Part shown: positions 10,244 through 18,012 of the stretch, piece after piece | Position numbering within the stretch: the first letter of the stretch is position 1 | How the letters are laid out: the number at the start of each line of letters is the position of its first letter | Assembly: GCA_009602735.1 (NCBI GenBank) | Contig: WELA01010214.1 | Coordinates: 217,196-244,695, forward strand | DNA: 27,500 bases | Origin: Mesotaenium endlicherianum | Taxonomy: Eukaryota > Streptophyta > Zygnematophyceae > Zygnematales > Mesotaeniaceae | Direction: 5' to 3' | Notes under the pieces: model-generated | The model's database searches: none | Told to the model about the DNA's origin: nothing | Seen by the model: the letters and a program-made list of their open reading frames with translations, nothing else | Translations under genes and position numbers: made by a program

Positions 10244-11554
10244 TATGCCTCCGGGACTACCCCCTAAGAGGGAAGTAGATCATAGGATTGATTTATTACC
10301 TGGGAGTCAGCCACCTTGGCAACGCACTTATGGCTTGTCTTATGTGGAGAGCGAGGAGTTGAAAACACAGATTGCAGAGCTTGAGAAAAATGGTTATATT
10401 TCCCCCAGTAAATCACCTTACGGCGCACCCATCCTCTTTGTTAAGAAAAAGGATGGCAGTATGCGGATGTGTGTGGACTACAGAGCTCTGAACAGAATTA
10501 CAGTAAAGAACAAGTATGCTTTACCCAGAATCGAGGATTTACTTGATACCCTGTCTGGTGCTAAAGTGTTCAGTAAAATAGATCTCAAGAGTGGTTATCA
10601 TCAAATCAGAATTGCTGAGGGGGATGAACACAAGACTGCCTTCCGCACACATTATGGACACTATGAGTTTAATGTGATGCCATTTGGACTGACTAATGCT
10701 CCTGCAACCTTCATGGGTGCTATGAATGACATTTTTAGACCTTACTTGGATAAGTTTGTGCAAGTCTTCCTGGATGATATTCTAATTTTCTCTAAAGATG
10801 AAGCTCAGCATGCTGAACACTTAAAGACAGTCATGGACACTCTGAGAAGAAATCAGTGTATGCTAAGATGAGCAAGTGAGATTCCTTCAGGAAAAGTATT
10901 GAGTTCTTAGGCCACGTTGTCAGTAAAGAAGGCATCAGTGTGGATCCTAAGAAAGTCCAGACCATAAGGGACTGGCCAATACCACAATCTATCTCGGAAG
11001 TTAGATCCTTCCTCGGATTGGCTAACTACTATAGGAGATTTATTGAGAATTATTCTACAAAGGCCAGTAAACTGACTGACCTTACTAAGAAGGACATAGG
11101 GTATGTGTGGGGGGAAGAGCAGCAGGCTGCCTTCCAGACCCTTAAAGATGCCCTTTGTTCTGCCCCAGTGCTAGCCGTGTATGACCCCAGCAAACCTGTG
11201 CATGTGGTTACTGATGCTTCTGACTTTGCCATGGGTGTTATTTTGTTGCAGCCTGCAGACAAAATCACAAAGGATGGTAAGGTACGACAGGAGTGGCACC
11301 CTGTACTGTACGAGTCTATGAAATTCAACCCAGCTAAAATTAACTATTCCGTGCATGATAAGGAGCTGCTTGCTATCATTCATGTGCTCAAACAGTGGAG
11401 AGCATACTTACATGGTAAAGCTTTTAAGGTGATTACAGATCACCTAGCTCTGACTCACTTTTGGATCAAGTCCAAGCTGNTGGATCAAGTCCAAGCTGTC
11501 GAGGAGGGAGAACCGCTGGAGCCAGATGCTGGAGCAATTCCAAGTCCAGTTTGA
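10215..11554 (+). pseudogene. Reverse transcriptase-RNase H of element 1
   Basis: RT blocks appear in order: [25 protein letters not shown], then [13 protein letters not shown], then LPFG-type [13 protein letters not shown], then the catalytic FLDD (Asp codons 10773-10778), which is intact. The frame closes at TGA 10869-10871, and the next reading frame also has a TGA at 10877-10879 where a Cys of the AKxSKC motif is expected, so a small indel and a stop lie together near 10850-10880. From 10940 the connection and RNase H continue: [17 protein letters not shown] (Asp 11213-11215), HDKELLAII and TDHLALTH, all intact. The frame is thrown off again by a 19-base duplication with an ambiguous base at 11480. 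Confidence 0.93.
11462..11498 (+). other. 18-bp tandem duplication flanking an N: probable assembly join
   Basis: The 18 bases at 11462-11479 (TGGATCAAGTCCAAGCTG) are repeated exactly at 11481-11498, with the only ambiguous base, N, at 11480. Removing one copy plus the N (19 bases) restores the RNase H frame into LSRRENRWSQ, the expected family sequence. This looks like two contig ends overlapping by 18 bases that were joined with a one-base gap. Confidence 0.85.
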
Positions 11555-12431
11555 CTACAAACCAGGGAAGTTGAATCTTGCTGATGCACTCTCTAGACGA
11601 CCTGACTTGCAAGAAAGGAACTTTAATCAGCATGCTGTAGATAAAGTCTTTTGTGCACTCACTTCACTAAAGGTGAAAAAGTCCTTCCTTGAACAACTTA
11701 GGAAAGCCTACCTTTCTTACCCAACATTTGAGCCCAGCCCCACGGATGGTGTGTGTCCTGCTACTGCACTCGGGTATAAGCTTAAGGGAGGAGTCTAGGT
11801 GACTGAAACTACTTCAGGAAGGCTGAAGCTGGTCATTCCTAATAACTTGGAAATAAGGTCTCTCTTACTGAGTCAAGCACATGACAGTTTACTGGGTGGG
11901 CATTTGGGGCAGGCCAAAACTGTTGGCAAATTGGCAAAACATTATCATTGGGAAGGGTTGCCCCGGGAGGTCTTGAAATACGTGAAGTCCTGTGATCAGT
12001 GTCAAAGAAATAAGTCTAGGCACACACCACCGGGAGGTCTCTTGCAACCACTGCCCATCCCAGCTGGACGCTGGGAAACTATATCCATAAACTGGGTGGT
12101 CACACTAGCAAGAACTGCCAATGGGCATGATTCAATACTGGTAGTCGTGGATAAACTGACAAAAATGGTCATCAAAATCCCCACAACTGTCAAAGTAACT
12201 GCACTCGAAACAGCGAGACAGTTTTACAACCATGTAGTATGCCAATATGGGCTACCCTCTAATATCATCTCAGACAGAGACTCAAAATTTACCCATAAGT
12301 TCTGGAGAGCTTTAATGGGGTTAATGGGAGTCAAGCAGCTGTTCAGCACAGCAAACCACCCTCAGACTGATGGGCAGACTAAAAGAAGTAACCGAGTTCT
12401 GCAGGAGATGCTGAGAGCATATATTAATTAA
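11526..12431 (+). pseudogene. Integrase of element 1 (catalytic residues lost)
   Basis: RNase H tail (YKPGKLNLADALSRRP), then, after an in-frame TAG at 11796-11798, the integrase. The zinc-binding HHCC domain is present (H..GGH, then CDQCQRNK) and the core follows. Of the DDE triad, the first Asp is Asn (AAC, 12090-12092, in ISINW where the family has SMDF/SMDL), the second Asp is intact (12273-12275, SDRDSKF), and the Glu is Lys (AAA, 12381-12383, in DGQTKRSN where DGQTER is usual). Both changes are G to A on the plus strand. Such an enzyme cannot integrate. The core stops at TAA 12429-12431, and the block that normally follows (W-x-L-x-AEFAYN...SPF...YG) is missing. Confidence 0.92.
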
Positions 12432-12439
12432 AGTCTCCT

Positions 12440-13072
12440 TTGGATGTACTCGGGGAGTCTTTAACTCACCGCGACGGGATTGACAATCCGGTCTCCCTCC
12501 AATTAACTCAGGAGTTTGCTGACACCCTGTCAGAGGTCCAACAAAACCTGCACACAGCCCAAGAAAATCAACAAAAATACGCTAATCAGCACCGTCGCGA
12601 GCTGACATTTTCTAAGGGCGATTTGGTCAAACTGCATTCTCAAAGCCTGTACCTGCCTGGTGTGGTCAAGAAAAAGCTTGGTCCAGTCTGGGTCGGTCCA
12701 TATTCGGTGGTGCGCCGTGTCGGTCCGAATGCTTACAAACTGAATATGTCAGCGGACTACAAGGGTCACCCAATCTTCAATGTCTCCTTCCTGGAACATT
12801 ATATCAAAGGTGACACAATGTTCACTGGTCGGTTACCTGTCCAACCAGGACCGGTCCCCGCTGTCAGGGAGGGTGACCGTGATGAATATGAGGTCGAGGA
12901 GATTTTAGACGCTCGCTCTGTCCGTCGATCGTCTAAATATGTCATGAAGTACCTCATCCGATGGAAGGGTTACGATGCCTCTGGGGACACTTGGGAGTTT
13001 AAAGACCAGCTGACCAATGCCATTGGGGCGTTGAAACGGTTCCACCTTCGGGCGGTTGGGACACCTCCCTAA
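12440..13072 (+). pseudogene. Integrase C-terminus and chromodomain of element 1
   Basis: Continues the polyprotein in another frame after a deletion near 12432-12440. It starts with a helical segment (HTAQENQQKYANQHRR), then the GPY/F-type module (KKKLGPVWVGPYSVVRRVGPNAYKL and FNVSFLEHY), and ends with a chromodomain (EYEVEEILDARS ... KYLIRWKGYD ... DTWEF) to TAA at 13070-13072. Chromodomains of chromoviral integrases are thought to steer insertion to marked chromatin. The chromodomain aromatic and WKGY positions are preserved. No ATG of its own is credible: it was part of pol. Confidence 0.9.
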
Positions 13073-13115
13073 CTGTCACTTCCGTAGCCATGGAAAGGTG
13101 ACAGGAGATCCTGTC
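13073..13115 (+). repeat. Two overlapping inverted repeats after the pol stop
   Basis: CTGTCAC at 13073-13079 pairs with GTGACAG at 13098-13104, with TTCC/GGAA extending the stem inward. The second arm is also used by a competing hairpin, GACAGGA (13100-13106) with TCCTGTC (13109-13115). The position directly after the chromodomain stop and before ORF3 suggests an RNA structure, but no function can be shown. Confidence 0.7.
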
Positions 13116-13122
13116 TCCATAT

Positions 13123-13193
13123 AAGTTGGAGGGGAATGGGACAGTTAGTGACAATGGTGATAGGCAGCCCACCTATAGAAGTAAGTTGGAGGG
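13123..13193 (+). repeat. Two PPT-like AAGTTGGAGGG copies inside element 1
   Basis: AAGTTGGAGGG(G) occurs at 13123-13134 and again at 13183-13193. The same 11-mer is the genuine polypurine tract at 15041-15051 before LTR 2. Copy 2 continues GAGTGGTGTTCTATTCCGG. The internal copies lie between the pol stop and ORF3, so they might act as extra plus-strand primers or mark a former 3' end before ORF3 was gained. Confidence 0.75.
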
Positions 13194-13312
13194 AGTGGTG
13201 TTCTATTCCGGGATCGGCCGGAAATGATTGGATAACCATACTACACACTCAACCTGCGCTCACACTCACTTTCTCACTAACTCAATTCTCTCTTATATCC
13301 ACTCACACCAGG

Positions 13313-14968
13313 ATGACTCCGAAGTCGAAACTCAAGAGGAAGAGAAGAGCGGAAGAGGCACATGCAGAATACTTGCAATTCTGGGGCGACATCGAATTAT
13401 CCTCCATCTCCGCTCGGGAATCACAACGACTCCAACAACAGCGAGAGGCACAGAAGAAGAAGGAGGAGGAGGAACAGGCAAAACTGAGGCAGGAAGAACT
13501 GGACAGAAAAGCTGCAGAGGAGGCCAAGAAAGCAGAGGAGGAGAGGCAAGCTGAGGAGAGGCGGAAGCAACAGGCTGAGGAAGAGCAGAGGAGAATCAGC
13601 AGCTACCGCTACACAGTGCTGGGCAAGGGCTTCGATCTACTGGAGGAAGCCTTCAAGTATGCTCAAAGAAGTCGCAGTGAGTCATAGAAGGACATCTTGC
13701 AAAGGGAAGGGAAGACATCCGAAAACTTTGACAAGTATATAGAGGTCAGCACAGGGCTCCTCCTCTACCACGATTACGCCAGGATGGTAGGATATACGGT
13801 CAGAGAGGCCAAGGCAATGGGCCAGGTGAACGAAGCAGGGGCTGTATCGATCCCGAGTATCTGGGGGAAAGATAGGGTCATCAGGATGATCCTTATGGAC
13901 GCGGTCAGCTTTAAGGACTCAACATCCCATAACAGGTTTAAGGCCATGTATTATGAGGTGGAGAGAAGGAGCTGGGAATTCTTGGCCAGGGAAACCAGTC
14001 AGCTGAACTTTGCAGGACACTGGTACCCTTGTACGCTGAAAAGGACAGACCCTGCCTTCTTCCAGAAGTCCATCGATTGGCGGTGAATGACCATCAACAT
14101 GAGGGACCAGCAGAATGACAAGGCGAAGGATGAGGATTTCCTAACAGACCTAAAGGGGAACATAGTATTGCCCCCTCACATTGCAGCTTGGGACCCAAGA
14201 CTGGATGGAGTAAGAGACTGCATGAGCCAAGAAATGCAGGGGGACAGGAGCAGGGCCCGAGAGTCATTCTCTAAAGGGAAGCACGCTTATGCCAAATGGG
14301 CAAGCAAGCAGGGAGAAAAGGACCTGTATGCGGTCCGGACTCAGCAGCCCCCACCAGTACCCAAAAGGGGAAGGTCAGTGGGATATTCTTTTTCTCGGGA
14401 AGAGCTGGAGCAGCTGACAGAAGAGACCCCACCAGTCTCAGAGGAACCAGGGGACGGAGAGGAGGAGGAGTCAGAGGAAGAAGAGGAGGAAGGTGAGGAG
14501 GAGGACACTAGCCCCGCTGTGATCCTGACACCTGCCACATCCCCAATAAGGGAGAAGACTGGGTTGGCCCTGCAGCAGCTCGCTGAAGAGGAAGATATCA
14601 CATGGCTGGGAACTGCCAGAGGACAGAGCCCATCTCCAGGCACGGGAACCCAGTCGGACAGGGCAGACAGGAGGGCTGCTAGAGAAATAGCCAGAGGCCT
14701 GCCGGCATCTCCCTCGCAGAGAGGGCATGTGCCCTTGGCTCATGTCATGCAACATCCTTCTGGGATGTCGATATATGTACCAGTCAGCTTGAGGGCTGCC
14801 CAGGAGAAGGCTGCCTCCATTCAGTTTTAGACTGTGCAGGAGGAAACAACCCAGTTACTGCGTTCTCCGCGGGGCCCCTACGCGGATCTCCCAGGCTTCA
14901 GGAGACCCCAAGACAGGATAAGGTCCGGCTCCCCTGAGTATAGGGCCCCAGCGACATCTCCCTCCTAA
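13313..14968 (+). pseudogene. ORF3 of element 1: extra ORF of unknown function with three internal stops
   Basis: One reading frame from ATG 13313 to TAA 14966-14968 (552 codons) is cut by TAG 13685-13687, TGA 14084-14086 and TAG 14828-14830. Protein-like sequence continues across each, so these are secondary losses. Residues 1-12 are basic (KSKLKRKRR). Residues about 12-105 are a long charged coiled coil rich in Glu/Gln/Lys/Arg. Residues 105-260 look globular with Trp/Tyr-rich stretches. The C-terminal half holds a PPPVPKRGRS segment, a long Asp/Glu run around 14455-14505, and Ser/Pro/Arg-rich ends. There is no signal peptide or membrane helix, so it is not a typical envelope glycoprotein. 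A pyrimidine-rich stretch ending CACACCAG/G just before the ATG could be a splice acceptor. Not recognised; a captured host gene or a gag-like second protein are possible. Confidence 0.7.
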
Positions 14969-15040
14969 TGGCAGTAGGCTGGGAACGAAAGGGACAGCAC
15001 GCTGTTTATAGTGTTAGTGTTGTCGAGGCGACAATATGTT

Positions 15041-15053
15041 AAGTTGGAGGGAT
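15041..15053 (+). promoter_or_regulatory. Polypurine tract of element 1
   Basis: AAGTTGGAGGGAT directly upstream of LTR 2: the plus-strand primer site for reverse transcription. Confidence 0.85.
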
Positions 15054-15770
15054 TGTAATGAATCAGTATACTGGTTGATGTAATATTCATTTAAATATAT
15101 TAGTTAAATAAGTTCGGCATGCTGAACTTTAGTTGATATTGAGTCTGCTGGACTTTATTAAATAATCAATTTAATGACTTAGTTGGGGGCAGCAGGCTGA
15201 AGTCAACTTAGGTCAGCTTGCTAACACATTCTTTGACAACCAGCTGACTTCCGTACTCGGTAGCAGCGAACTGCCTAGATACGCATCTAAGTATGGTGTG
15301 CTAGATGAATGGCCAGATGACATCCTTCGGATGGATGGCGATTCGGGATGATGGGAGATGGCGGTGGATTTGGTTAATCGAGGTCCTACCAACATGGTCA
15401 ACTCCCGGGTAGGCGGTGCCATCGCACTGACCGTTGAAGAGTAAACTCATTCCATGTACATAGGCTAGACAATGCTCGAGTTCGGCATTTGGAAACGAGG
15501 CCAACTCTCTTGTACAGCTTACTGAGAGGGATCTGAATCCAAGGCGCGAAGCCATTGATACGCACTGTCTTCTAACCTTGCTTATGTATAAGTTTACTGA
15601 TTGCATTATTGATGCTAGTTGACTCGCATTTGACTTACAAGTATTATTCACTGCTAGTGTGTTGTCCTTTGCTGTTTAAACAATTAACGGGAATTACCAT
15701 AAAGATTACTTGCTGATATAAAGATCTTTATTAATTGTTAATCGCCTATCTGGTAAGTCGATTCATTTCA
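15054..15770 (+). repeat. 3' LTR of element 1
   Basis: 717 bp, same ends as LTR 1, and one base longer because of an indel around 15325-15340. Followed by the AAGAG target duplication at 15771-15775. Confidence 0.96.
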
Positions 15771-15775
15771 AAGAG

Positions 15776-15964
15776 TGCTGTCGCCTGCTGTCTGCTGCTG
15801 TAACCTGTGACGCTTGACGGGCTTCACTTATTCTTCGGCCTTTACGCAGACGACCGTGATTTGAAACTGGTCGAGCCTCGTAGTGCGCTCTGCGCATTGC
15901 GCGCAGCGTCACACTGGTGAGTCGTGAAGCACGACTCGTGACTGCATCCTTCAGAGTCCAGAGT
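15776..15964. other. GC-rich spacer with a perfect hairpin
   Basis: About 190 bp between element 1 and the hAT repeat, GC-richer than either. GAGTCGTG (15919-15926) and CACGACTC (15930-15937) form a perfect 8-bp stem with a 3-nt loop, and a GCGC-rich imperfect palindrome lies at 15890-15905. No gene. Confidence 0.7.
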
Positions 15965-16191
15965 CCAGAGCAGGCCCCAGGATTCGACAAAATCCTCCGA
16001 ATTCTGGCAACACCTTGGGAGTGAATATTTGGATTTCAACCAACACCCGACTCAAAATACAGGATTTTAAGAGGCATCCTTGTGCCGGTCAAAAACATCC
16101 AAAATTTAACATTTCACGAAAATATAACTTAAGTACAGTTGTACGGATTGCAGAGGGCGGCAAAGGTCTTCAATAGACGTTTGATATCATG
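15965..16191. mobile_element. hAT-like transposon copy A, left end segment
   Basis: Starts CCAGAGCAGGCCCCAGGA and matches 26971-27195 almost base for base. Continues on the other side of element 2 at 22877. It contains repeated GGATTT/CGACAYCC/ACATCCAAAA-type subterminal motifs. It is assigned to hAT because the same interrupted repeat carries a hAT-type transposase end at 23223-23811. The exact terminal inverted repeat and its target duplication are not resolved. Confidence 0.75.
16187..16191. repeat. Target site duplication TCATG (left) of element 2
   Basis: TCATG before LTR 1 of element 2 is identical to 22872-22876 after LTR 2. Confidence 0.95.
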
Positions 16192-16694
16192 TGTAGTGAT
16201 TTGAGTTATTATATATTAGTATGCATATATTTCAATGTTTTCAAATATATTTGGAGTAGTATTGTGTGGATTCAAGTGTGAATAGGTACTCTAGTAACTT
16301 GGTTCATGTCCTTTGAACCTTCCAAGGCATTTTTGAAGTTAGAGGAAAGACCTAGAAGAACTCCATGTGGCAAAAGTCAGATGTGCCATTTTTAGGTCAA
16401 AAGGACATGTGTACATTATTCTAGAAAGAGGTGGCAAGTTTTGGGATGTGTTGGGTGCCAACACATCAACATACACCTTCCTAGAAATTACTTATGTAGC
16501 AAGTATATAAACAAGAGCTAGAACATAGAAAGACATTCCAGAATCACTCTTGTACTTGCCAAAATCCAGAAATATATTAACTTTCAAGAAGCCATCTCTC
16601 TTTCAAGAAGCTACCACTTGTGTTCAAAGATCCTTGTCTTGAATAGATAAAGTATTCTGTTTTACTAAGTACTTTATCTATCTGTTTCACTACA
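16192..16694 (+). repeat. 5' LTR of element 2
   Basis: 503 bp, TGTAGTG...CTACA. A clear TATA box TATATAAA at 16504-16511 suggests the promoter, with U3 before it and R-U5 after. Confidence 0.97.
16504..16511 (+). promoter_or_regulatory. TATA box in the 5' LTR of element 2
   Basis: TATATAAA, about 190 bp before the LTR end. The 3' LTR has the same at 22681-22688. Confidence 0.7.
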
Positions 16695-16695
16695 G

Positions 16696-16707
16696 TGGTA
16701 TCGGAGC
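16696..16707 (+). promoter_or_regulatory. Primer-binding site of element 2
   Basis: TGGTATCGGAGC one base after the LTR, identical to the PBS of element 1. Confidence 0.87.
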
Positions 16708-16731
16708 TAGGCACTTTGGTAGCACAAGAAG

Positions 16732-18012
16732 ATGGCCGATCCTCAAGACCAACAGCAAGCTTTCGAAGGAAGCCCTTCCTCTCCAAGACACCCTCCTCCA
16801 GCGCCGATGGGAGAGCCCACTCAAGAAAATCTGCAACAACAAGAAGCACCACAAGGAGGAGCACACCCTCCTCCAGCGTCGATGGGAGAGCCTACTCAAG
16901 GAAATCTGCAACAACAAGAAGCACCACAAGGAGGAGCACCGTCAAATCCCGTGGCAGCCGCTATAGCAAAGTTGACCCCACCACAAGGAGTTCCCGCAAA
17001 TGAGTGGGCAGCCTTCCTAATGACCGTCCACAACCAAGTGGGCTTGGCCACCTATGAAGCAACCGTGCAAGCGTCAAGAGAAGCTATGGCTGCCATGGTT
17101 GCCCCTATTGCGAGCAATGCTCAAAATCCAGCCCCGGCTCAAGCGCCTCCACAAGAGCCAACGAGAGCAAGGAAACTCATCAAGCCCGGCAAACCCGACA
17201 CTTTCAACCCCGGGAAAGGTGCCAACCTGAATTTATGGCTCTACCAAGTGGAGACGTACCTCGCGTTCCTTGAAGTACCCGAGGAGGACTACGTTCCCTT
17301 TGCCGTTACCTTACTTAGAGGAGCAGCAACATCATGGTGGCGTAACTATCAAGCGGCTATATATCAAGCTATGGCGCACCCCATGCTCGGCCAAGAGCCC
17401 CCACCATCATATGCAAGATGGGCAGATTTTCGTGAGGCCCTCAAGAAGCAATTCATGCCCATCAATGCGGAGAAGATTGCCCGAGGAAAGCTCCACCATC
17501 TCAAGCAAACGACGTCCGTTCAAGAGTATACATCCAGATTTCACGCCCTCACTCTTGAGATCCCCAACATGTCTCTCGAGGAGAAGATTGACCGTTACAT
17601 CTTTGGCCTCAAACCCAAGGTGGCAAAGGAAGTGGAGTTACGCGACTTGACGGACTTCTCAAAGATCATTGAAGTGGCCCAAAAGGTGGATACCTTGGAT
17701 TTCAAGCACTCCGTGCCTTCATCTTCACGGGTACCGACGACGCGGGTGTACGCAGCCCCTTCCACATCCGAATCTGGACCCACACCCATGGAAATCGGAG
17801 TTATTAAAAGGGACCCCGCGGCTGCCCGGAAGAGTGGAAGACCCTCCAATGACACTTATGATGCAAGAAACCAGCAAGGAGTGAAAGCAAGACTCTCCCC
17901 GGCTGAAAAAGAAGCTCTCATGACGGCTGGACTATGCTTCTATTGCAAGGAAAAGGGCCATCGTGCACTTTCATGCCCCAAAAAGTTGTCAAAAAACGGA
18001 CAGCGCCGGTAG
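16732..18012 (+). CDS. gag: Gag polyprotein of element 2
   Basis: 426 residues. The ATG at 16732 is in a favourable context (AAGATGGCC) and is the first after the PBS. The N-terminus is Gln/Pro-rich and contains two 25-residue direct repeats (residues about 20-69, with [18 protein letters not shown]). The capsid-type gag domain spans about residues 150-320 ([54 protein letters not shown]). A zinc knuckle [14 protein letters not shown] has Cys402, Cys405, His410 and Cys415, so the C-x2-C-x4-H-x4-C set is complete. It forms the particle and binds RNA. The stop is TAG 18010-18012, thirteen bases after a slippery heptamer that gives access to pol in the -1 frame. Confidence 0.96.
   Translation: MADPQDQQQAFEGSPSSPRHPPPAPMGEPTQENLQQQEAPQGGAHPPPASMGEPTQGNLQQQEAPQGGAPSNPVAAAIAKLTPPQGVPANEWAAFLMTVHNQVGLATYEATVQASREAMAAMVAPIASNAQNPAPAQAPPQEPTRARKLIKPGKPDTFNPGKGANLNLWLYQVETYLAFLEVPEEDYVPFAVTLLRGAATSWWRNYQAAIYQAMAHPMLGQEPPPSYARWADFREALKKQFMPINAEKIARGKLHHLKQTTSVQEYTSRFHALTLEIPNMSLEEKIDRYIFGLKPKVAKEVELRDLTDFSKIIEVAQKVDTLDFKHSVPSSSRVPTTRVYAAPSTSESGPTPMEIGVIKRDPAAARKSGRPSNDTYDARNQQGVKARLSPAEKEALMTAGLCFYCKEKGHRALSCPKKLSKNGQRR
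16791..16940 (+). repeat. 75-bp tandem duplication in gag
   Basis: Two copies, 16791-16865 and 16866-16940, almost identical, each 25 codons, so the frame is kept. A recent in-frame expansion in the Gln/Pro-rich N-terminus. Confidence 0.92.

Larger units (their letters stand above)
7154..15770 (+). mobile_element. Element 1: degenerate Ty3/gypsy chromovirus with an extra 3' ORF
   Basis: Complete 8.6-kb LTR retrotransposon bounded by direct LTRs (7154-7869, 15054-15770), each starting TGTAATG and ending TTTCA, with matching AAGAG target duplications. Order: LTR, tRNA-Met-type PBS, gag, protease, RT-RNase H, integrase, chromodomain, ORF3, PPT, LTR. Protease before RT before integrase defines the Ty3/gypsy order, and the C-terminal chromodomain places it among chromoviruses. 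By eye the LTRs differ at roughly 35-40 positions (about 95% identity), mostly transitions. The coding region is dead: premature stops, at least five frame changes, a deletion after the integrase core, and altered protease and integrase catalytic residues. It lies beside a nested hAT/element 2/piggyBac cluster. Confidence 0.97.

Noticed and set aside
13313..14968. Retroviral envelope gene, because of its position after integrase
   Set aside because: No signal peptide, transmembrane helix or paired cysteines; a coiled-coil/acidic protein does not fit an envelope.
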